Below, in pieces: positions 1 through 5,600 of a stretch of 6,245 nucleotides of DNA; positions within the stretch are counted from its first letter, which is position 1, and each line of letters opens with the position of its first letter. The DNA lies in contig JAGLEG010000310.1 of NCBI GenBank assembly GCA_023145185.1, forward strand, positions 1-6,245, read 5' to 3'. The stretch comes from Thermoplasmata archaeon (lineage in GTDB: Archaea > Thermoplasmatota > Penumbrarchaeia > Penumbrarchaeales > Penumbrarchaeaceae). The translations under genes and the position numbers were made by a program. The notes under the pieces were generated by a model, which ran no database searches, was not told the DNA's origin, and was given only the letters and a program-made list of their open reading frames with translations.

Positions 1-107
1 TCGCAGGGCCGTTCATGTTCATCAAATCCATTCCATCCAGGGGGTTGTCAGCTTATCAAACTTTGCATCTTTGCACGTTTTTGGGAAACCTTCCAACGCT
101 GGTCACA
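1..107. other. Intergenic edge downstream of the propeller protein gene; no supportable gene
   Basis: This short stretch follows the stop codon of the minus-strand gene at 108. No reading frame here has a convincing start together with recognisable protein sequence. On the minus strand an ATG at 20-22 opens a frame that runs off the left edge after seven codons (M-N-M-N-G-P-A), which could be the start of another gene but is too short to judge and has only a weak purine-rich sequence upstream. A tandem 8-mer, CTTTGCAT then CTTTGCAC, lies at 61-76, and a run of five T on the plus strand at 78-82. There is no hairpin followed by a T-run on the minus strand, so no terminator for the gene at 108-1622 can be called. 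Confidence 0.5.
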
Positions 108-1622
108 TTAATTTGTTCCTTCTGTATCCTTCTGCTTAAGTTCATACTCATTTGATGCCTCATCAGGCATTGAATTTTCATCAAGAGGAATATGTGAGGC
201 TTCATCTGATATCTGTTCTTCATCATCTTTTTTTTTCTTCATTAGAAGTAGTACAAATACAACAACAATAATGATAAAGATGAAAACTGCTCCAAGAATC
301 ATCGGTATGATCGATGTTTCTTTCTTCTTTTCACTCTCCCATCTTTCTGGATCATCGGGATATTCATCAAGGATCAAACCTGTGGAGGAATCAGTTTCAG
401 ATCTCCCATCATTCCATCTATCGGGATAACCATCCAGATCCGAGTCCATACTTGCAGCGGGATCATTTAGGAATGAATCCGAATTATCACCTGTTCCATC
501 ATCATCCGTATCTACAGTCTCCAGAGGGTCCTCGGGAAAAGCATCGGAGTTATCGCCCACTCCATCATTATCCGTATCTATAGTCTCCTGGGGGTCGTCA
601 GGGAAGTCATCGGAATGATCGCCCACCCCATCATTGTCTCTATCCAACCTAACCATAAAAAAATCTGATCCGCTGGTCACCTGTCTTGCCCATACAATGG
701 TATCATTGTGAATGATCGGACAAAAATTTCCCGTGTCATCGTTCGTGATGTTCATCTCTTCACCTGTATTCAAATCATAAAGATAACAATTCATCGTGCC
801 CTCTCTGTTGTCCTCCCAAACCACATAATTTTCCCAGATAGAACATTTCATTTGATTGGTAGTGATATTCTCTTTCGATAACCTTATCTGAGTTGAATTT
901 GAAATATTATATAGATAAACCCCCGAGTTCACGAAATTATATTCGAAATAAACCACCTTATCTTGATATACCTGTGGTTCCCAGGCCTGAGTTACGGTGG
1001 AGGATATCTGCTTCTCCTCTCCGCTATCAAGGTCCAGGAGCCTGATGGCCGTTTGTCCGGAGCTACCCATGTAGGCGATATAATTTCCATACATGGAGTA
1101 ACCAACATTGGTGATACCCTCAAAAAGGACCATTTCCTCTTTTGTATCGATATCGTACAGGGTTGCTGACCGATCAACGGAGTCAGGGTAATTTCCCCAG
1201 AAGATCTTGTTCTCGTAGATATCAGGTTGACCTTGATTGTAATTATCCTCGGTTATCCTTGTTTCAATACCTGTTATCAGATCGTACATGTAGATGTCCT
1301 GAAACTCATTTCGGTGATCCACCCATATGATCCGGTGTCCATAGACAGCAGGATCTTTCTGATCGACCTCATCATCTGTGATCTGGATCGTCTCTCTGGT
1401 GCTTAGATTCATTGCAAAGATGTCATAGCTGTCCTCAATGTATTCCTGCCAGACGAGAATGTCGCCGTAGAGGTCATGACCGCCCATTCTCATCGAACAC
1501 CGGTCCGTCAATCTTTCAAATTCGAACAGGTCGTTCGATGATGCATCAAAACCACCGAGGGTCAAACTAAATGAGATGCTCAACAAAAGAAACGAGATGG
1601 AAATAACAAGAATATATTTCAT
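108..1622 (-). CDS. Surface-anchored beta-propeller (TolB-like) protein with thrombospondin type 3-like Ca2+ repeats
   Basis: This is a complete 504-residue exported protein, probably displayed on the cell surface. Residues 1-22 form a signal peptide (Lys at position 2, then a long Leu/Ile/Ser core). Residues about 45-325 hold six full repeats and one partial repeat of roughly 40-45 residues, each of the pattern 'P..Y.d.ivW.d......dIY.YdL.tge...it', as in TolB/WD40-type propellers. Residues 327-427 are Asp-rich DxDxDGxxD repeats, expected to bind Ca2+. Residues about 437-461 are a membrane helix followed by KKKK (462-465) and a 40-residue mainly acidic tail, so the C terminus should be cytoplasmic. 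The ATG at 1622 is preceded five bases away by GAGATGAT, a good Shine-Dalgarno match, and directly starts the signal peptide. Such propellers usually mediate protein or polysaccharide contacts; no catalytic motif was seen. The ligand is unknown. The gene stands alone, divergent from the transporter gene, and is by eye more AT-rich than its neighbours. Confidence 0.95.
   Translation of the reverse strand: MKYILVISISFLLLSISFSLTLGGFDASSNDLFEFERLTDRCSMRMGGHDLYGDILVWQEYIEDSYDIFAMNLSTRETIQITDDEVDQKDPAVYGHRIIWVDHRNEFQDIYMYDLITGIETRITEDNYNQGQPDIYENKIFWGNYPDSVDRSATLYDIDTKEEMVLFEGITNVGYSMYGNYIAYMGSSGQTAIRLLDLDSGEEKQISSTVTQAWEPQVYQDKVVYFEYNFVNSGVYLYNISNSTQIRLSKENITTNQMKCSIWENYVVWEDNREGTMNCYLYDLNTGEEMNITNDDTGNFCPIIHNDTIVWARQVTSGSDFFMVRLDRDNDGVGDHSDDFPDDPQETIDTDNDGVGDNSDAFPEDPLETVDTDDDGTGDNSDSFLNDPAASMDSDLDGYPDRWNDGRSETDSSTGLILDEYPDDPERWESEKKKETSIIPMILGAVFIFIIIVVVFVLLLMKKKKDDEEQISDEASHIPLDENSMPDEASNEYELKQKDTEGTN
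447..644 (-). repeat. Three tandem 66-bp units encoding thrombospondin type 3-like Ca2+ repeats
   Basis: Three consecutive 22-residue units, at 579-644, 513-578 and 447-512, follow the pattern D-x-D-x-D-G-x-G-D-[HN]-S-D-x-F-x-[DN]-D-P, then five more residues. A fourth, degenerate unit (residues 393-427 of the protein) begins DSDLDGYPD and ends with DEYPDDPERW. Unit length is exactly 66 bp with no insertions, which points to recent in-frame duplication. The spaced Asp residues match Ca2+ ligands in thrombospondin type 3 repeats. In the protein they form a stalk between the propeller and the membrane helix. Confidence 0.9.
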
Positions 1623-1769
1623 TTTTCATCATCTCTCATTTCATTATTTCGTCCAGGTGTCGGAAACGTTCGAAGGGCCGTTCACATAAACATGGGCAAA
1701 AGAGATCCCTTTCATTCTATCCCTTCCTCTGGTACCTGTTTGACATCATCAGGTCCGATCACGTATTGT

Positions 1770-1787
1770 CTTTGTATTTTATCAAAG
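1770..1787 (+). promoter_or_regulatory. Candidate TATA-type promoter element of the transporter gene
   Basis: An AT-rich core, TATTTTAT (1775-1782), is flanked by the inverted arms CTTTG (1770-1774) and CAAAG (1783-1787). If the core is an archaeal TATA box, transcription would start near 1800-1810 and give a leader of about 80 bases before the start codon at 1887. The spacing is plausible but the match is weak, and other AT-rich stretches (for example 1800-1815) could serve instead. Confidence 0.25.
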
Positions 1788-1874
1788 TTTCGAATGGACC
1801 ATAAACATCAAATATCCATCTCCATTAGCCAGACTGGGTTTCACATGGCAAGGAATTCTTCAGAGGTAACTATC

Positions 1875-1880
1875 AAGGAG
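1875..1880 (+). promoter_or_regulatory. Ribosome binding site that decides the transporter start
   Basis: AAGGAG lies six bases before the ATG at 1887, an ideal Shine-Dalgarno spacing. The upstream in-frame ATG codons at 1845, 1794 and 1692 lack a comparable sequence. Choosing 1887 gives 189 residues, almost the length of E. coli SatP (188), and places the family signature P-A-P-L-G-L at residues 6-11, as expected. Confidence 0.75.
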
Positions 1881-1886
1881 CTGCCA

Positions 1887-2456
1887 ATGTCCGTTTGCGA
1901 GCCGGCACCGCTTGGTCTTGTAGGCCTTGCGATCGCGGCGCTTGTCCTTGGCGTTCACGACATGGGATGGCTGAATGCATCACTGGATAAATCAATGATG
2001 ATCCCCTGGACGCTATGTCTTGGTGCAACTGCCCAGCTGATCGCAGGGATCATGGACTTCAAGAGGAAGAACATCTTCGGAGCCACAGCATTCACAACTT
2101 ACTCACTGCTGTGGTATTCAGTGACCCTAACACTTGTCATCGCCATATTTGGAGGTGTGAGTCCCAACATGGAACACTACGCATTGGGACTGATAGGATT
2201 CCTCATATTCAGCCTGATACTAACCGTTGCCACACTACTCCTCAACAAGACGCTCTTTGGCATCCTGTTCTTCATTGATCTGGCGTTACTCGCCCTGGTG
2301 CTCCACGTACTTATCGACACCGAGGCGATCCTCGTGGGCGTTCCCCTCCTGTTCGTCTCGGCCCTCTCATTCTATGGAGCTGCAGGCGGCCTCCTGAACA
2401 CCATGACGGGGAAAGCGCTCATACCAATGGGGAAGCCCCTCTGGACACCAAAGTGA
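1887..2456 (+). CDS. satP: Acetate/succinate transporter, AceTr (GPR1/FUN34/YaaH, SatP) family
   Basis: This 189-residue membrane protein should carry acetate, and perhaps succinate or other small monocarboxylates, across the cytoplasmic membrane, probably with protons. The family signature N-P-[AV]-P-[LF]-G-L appears as EPAPLGLVG (residues 5-13). Six hydrophobic segments lie at about 9-28, 36-56, 66-88, 96-119, 122-143 and 147-170. Other family features are AQLIAGIMDFKRKNIFGATA (49-68), the FTTY motif (69-72) and the C-terminal LLN...G.ALIPMG (169-182). Family members form hexamers with a pore through each subunit. Aligned by memory to E. coli SatP, the pore-lining Tyr72 is kept while Phe17 is Leu14 and Leu131 is Asp131 here, so specificity may differ. 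The first residue of the signature is Glu instead of Asn. The gene is alone, with its own promoter region, and converges on the giant surface protein gene. The gene symbol is by family similarity. An acetate role would suit uptake for acetyl-CoA synthesis or release of a fermentation product; the window does not say which. Confidence 0.93.
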   Translation: MSVCEPAPLGLVGLAIAALVLGVHDMGWLNASLDKSMMIPWTLCLGATAQLIAGIMDFKRKNIFGATAFTTYSLLWYSVTLTLVIAIFGGVSPNMEHYALGLIGFLIFSLILTVATLLLNKTLFGILFFIDLALLALVLHVLIDTEAILVGVPLLFVSALSFYGAAGGLLNTMTGKALIPMGKPLWTPK

Positions 2457-2518
2457 TCAAGGGGAGATCAGCGAAGACCCCACATGACCGGACCAATTTA
2501 AGAGGTATCTCTTTCAGA

Positions 2519-2566
2519 TCCCAACATTGACATATCGAATCTGATCTGAACCTCTCAATGTTGGGA
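2519..2566. repeat. Inverted repeat 1 in the convergent spacer (12-bp perfect arms)
   Basis: TCCCAACATTGA (2519-2530) is the exact reverse complement of TCAATGTTGGGA (2555-2566), with a 24-base spacer. It can form a hairpin in RNA from either strand. Its core, CCCAACATTGACATAT, resembles the arms of inverted repeat 2, so the two are related. A competing 8-bp pairing, TTCAGATC (2513-2520) with GATCTGAA (2543-2550), uses the spacer and would interlock with this stem. There is no clear T-run after it in either direction, so it is not a standard intrinsic terminator. Possible roles are convergent transcription termination, mRNA 3'-end protection, or a protein binding site. Confidence 0.85.
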
Positions 2567-2570
2567 GAAG

Positions 2571-2612
2571 CCTAACTTTGACACTTATACATGCTCATAT
2601 GTCAAAGTTAGG
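2571..2612. repeat. Inverted repeat 2, ending at the stop codon of the giant surface protein gene (13-bp perfect arms)
   Basis: CCTAACTTTGACA (2571-2583) is the exact reverse complement of TGTCAAAGTTAGG (2600-2612), with a 16-base spacer. The right arm touches the stop codon (2613-2615) of the minus-strand gene, so in that transcript the hairpin begins immediately after the stop. Read on the minus strand, the right arm with its inner flank is CCTAACTTTGACATATG, which matches 14 of 17 bases of the left arm of inverted repeat 1. The position suggests a 3'-end structure of this mRNA, or a bidirectional termination block between convergent genes. No U-tract follows. Confidence 0.88.
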
Positions 2613-5600
2613 TTAGATCTCCTCGAACTCATCAAGATCATCGTCTGGTGAACTGTTCATTGGTATCTCGAATATATCATCATCGTCATCATCTTCGAGA
2701 GAACCATCTCGAAGGTTAGACGAATCTCCGGATTCGTCGAAATCGTCCAACTCGATGTTCGATGAGCCTCCTGATACAAATCCGTCATCCTCGTCATCGA
2801 GGTAATCATCCTCAACGTCGGAGGAGCCCTCCGATACCTCGTCCTCGTAATCGGGAGGCGAGAGGTCCTCCTCCTCCAGATCCTCTTCGTCGGCATCCTC
2901 CTCCCTCCACTCATTCATCTTGTCCCGAAGGATCTGCTTGTCTATGGAGCTCAGGTGGGGGTTCCTGGAGATCTCGCTCTCCAGCTCTTCTATCTCATCA
3001 TCCGAGAGGAAACCATCCTCGAGAGCCTCGTACACCTTCTTCTTCAGGTCCTCGGCTATGTTGAGGTCCTTGATCTCCTTCGCCCTGCTCTTCCCAAGAA
3101 CGCTTTCAAGCTCCGCCTCCAGAATAAGGAAGTGGTTCTCGGGGATCTTGCCGTTGGAGAAATCGGACTTGATCGATCTTTTCAAGAGCAGATACCTTCT
3201 ATCCTTCTCCTCCAGGGTTGAGGAGGAGTTCTTGATCTTCTCGATGAGGTTGAGGTATTTCTGCACGTTCCCCTTCTTCCGTTTCAGCATTACCGCCCCC
3301 CATCCTGCCAGTGTGAGTGAACCCACCAGTAGGAAGATCTCGATGACAAGGGCGATAACATCCCAGGAGAGGCCGAAGATCCCCTCGTTCAATCCTGTCT
3401 TCTCGCTCTTGTCCTTCACCGTTACGTCCCATGTATAGCTGGAATTGGTCTCCCCGTCGTGCAGCTCAACGGTGATCAGATGGTTTCCGCTTGAATGGTA
3501 GTCGGGCTGATACAGGTATTTGGTATCGGAGGTGCCCACCGGCAGGCCGTCGAGGAACCACCTGATAAAGAGGGTGTTCTCGTCCTCGGGGTCCGGGTCC
3601 GAACCCAGTACTATGAACTCAACGATCTCACCCTCGATGACCTCGGGATTGGGGACCTTGGGTGAGCCGATCTCCAGAGTCGGTGGCCGGTTGATATCGT
3701 TTACCCAGACGGTCCAGGTGATGCTGGTGGTCTGCAGGCCGTCCGATATATCCACACGCACGGTATAGGCACCTGCCCAGGAGTGATCCGTCGCCAGTGA
3801 GAAATTTCTATCCTCGCCCTTGAGCTCATCACCCAGGTACCATCTGTACGAGACCACATCCCCATCGTCATCCTCCGCCATGATAGAGAAATCAACGGAT
3901 TCCAGCTCATGTATGGACAACGCCTGCTGGATTGGGGTCCTGTTTGTAACCGTGGGTAGGTTGTTCACTATCAGGACGGTGTCAGATTGGTACCATAGAG
4001 AATGGTCATCCCCATCATACGCCCTGATCCTGAAGTACCACATATCACCCAAACTTGTGAACAGGGAGTCGAAGAGGTCCATTCCGTCAAGACCGGAGAA
4101 ATGAACGCCACCATCCCCCTGGTTCCTGTACCACTGGATATCATGGGATACTTCCGCATCCCCATCGATATCGAAGAAGGTATGGACCGCCTCAAGGCCG
4201 TCGGATGTAGAGGGTGTTTCGGGTGTGATGTGGGCGGATGTGATCGTCGGTATGCGGTTTCCGACCGTTATGTTCTCCGAGGTGTAGAGGCCGGAAGAGT
4301 ACTGGCCGTCCGTGAGCACGATGGTGAAGTACCATACCTCACCTTTCTCGGTGACGTTCAGTGGGATCGACAGATCATCATTCCACCGGGAAACAAGCTC
4401 GTCGTTCCTGTACCATCTTATGGCCGGGTCATATTCCGTGTCACCGTCATTATCCTCAAACGTATATTCGGTGAACAGGGCCTCGCCCGCGATGGCGTTC
4501 CCGGGGGAGATCCACAGATCGGAACCCGAGGGTGGTGAATTGTCTATGGTCGTTGTCAAGGAGGCCACAGCAGGTCCGAAATCCTCTCCATCAAATGGCG
4601 TCACCTCACAGTACCACAGCTGGCCCTTGGCCAGGTATTTCGAGAGGACCGTCTGGTGTGTGATCCCCGAGAAAACAAACCCTTCACCATCGTTATCCAC
4701 GTACCATCTGTATATTGATGAGGTCTGCCCGTCCCCATCCGGATCGTAATACTCGTAGTCAAGTTCCAGGTTCGCAAGGCTGTTTGGGTTCAACGGGAAT
4801 ATCGATATATTTCCCTGGATCATTGGCGCCGTATTCAATATCAGCACTCCCGGGGAGCTGTAGGTCACCCCGTATTCAGTGCTGTCATGAGGTGTGATCC
4901 TGCAGAACCACCTCTCCCCTTTTGTCGTTGCATTGGACGGAAGTACCCTCGTGGATATCCCCGAATCGGTATAATTCTCGCCTCCCTCGGGATCGACGAG
5001 CCATTCGAACCTGGTATCTCCCTCCGGATCGCTGTCCACGTCGTAGTATACGTATTGAACGCCCAGCTCCATCACGCTGTTTGGCTCGGAAGGTGTGATG
5101 GAGATCAGATCATCGTCCAATGAAGGTGGGGTGTTGAGGATCAATACGGAATTGGTCGAATTAACGGGTGAGCCATAGGATGATCCATCCCCTGGAGTTA
5201 CGATGCATTTCCAGGTCTCACCTTTGTTGGTATGCTGTGATGATAGTACGTCTGAATCCTGACCCGAGTAGGTCCATCCAGAACCATCATCCACCCACCA
5301 CCTATAGAGTGACCTGGTCTCCACATCTCCATCAAGGTCGAAATAGGTATAATCGATCTCCAGGTCATCTGATGAAAGTGGATCCGTATTGTTGATGATA
5401 ACATCGAAGACGATGGGCGCGGTGTTCTGGATGGTCACTGGGATGGATTTGACCGAGTTTCCATAGGATACGCCATCAAATGGTATGACCTCGCAGAACC
5501 ACGTCTGGAGCTTGCTGGTCTCCGTAGAATTTATAACGGTCAGATTATCATAGGCAGGATCGTGCATCCCATTTACATACCATCTGAGCATGGTCTCCAT

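Larger units (their letters stand above)
1623..1886. promoter_or_regulatory. Divergent intergenic region with promoters of both flanking genes
   Basis: The 264 bases between the two divergent start codons must contain both promoters. For the minus-strand gene, candidate TATA-like stretches are GTTTATG (1685-1691, about 65 bases before the ATG) and CGAAATAATGA (1641-1651, about 24 bases before it). The second would give a nearly leaderless transcript, which fits poorly with the Shine-Dalgarno-like sequence at 1628-1635. The segment 1657-1690 contains the short palindromes AACGTT and TTCGAA and could hold an operator, but nothing recognisable. The frame of the transporter is open back to 1692, with ATG codons at 1692, 1794 and 1845. 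The encoded residues look like translated leader (His- and Ser-rich, no family similarity), so I treat it as untranslated. Confidence 0.5.

Noticed and set aside
5..1684. The 11-mer AGGGCCGTTCA occurs on both sides of the propeller gene (5-15 and 1674-1684), near two similar GGAAAC.TTC.AA stretches, as if the gene were an inserted unit with flanking repeats.
   Set aside because: A few repeated 11-mers are expected by chance in a window of this size, the longer similarity needs gaps and many mismatches, and no integrase, transposase or terminal inverted repeat accompanies it.
1692..1844. N-terminal extension of the transporter from ATG codons at 1692 or 1794.
   Set aside because: There is no ribosome binding site, the sequence is unlike the family, and it would make the protein 35-65 residues too long.
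2500..2513. Small hairpin AAGAG-GTAT-CTCTT downstream of the transporter gene as a terminator.
   Set aside because: A 5-bp stem without a following T-run is easily found by chance; it is not enough for a terminator call.
2674..2698. Short CAT/CGT-rich trinucleotide run near the 3' end of the giant gene, resembling a microsatellite that could cause phase variation.
   Set aside because: It encodes the six-Asp run with mixed GAT/GAC codons, so it is not a pure repeat, and length changes by whole units would only add or remove Asp.
2920..3438. A plus-strand open frame of 172 codons opposite the cytoplasmic part of the giant protein.
   Set aside because: It is antisense to a well-supported coding region; its Ser/Arg/Leu-rich sequence is what acidic, helical coding sequence yields on the other strand, and no domain or ribosome binding site supports it.
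4002..4538. A plus-strand open frame of 178 codons opposite Ig-like domains 5 and 6.
   Set aside because: It is antisense to conserved repeat domains and shows no recognisable protein features; it is explained by the codon pattern of the real gene.
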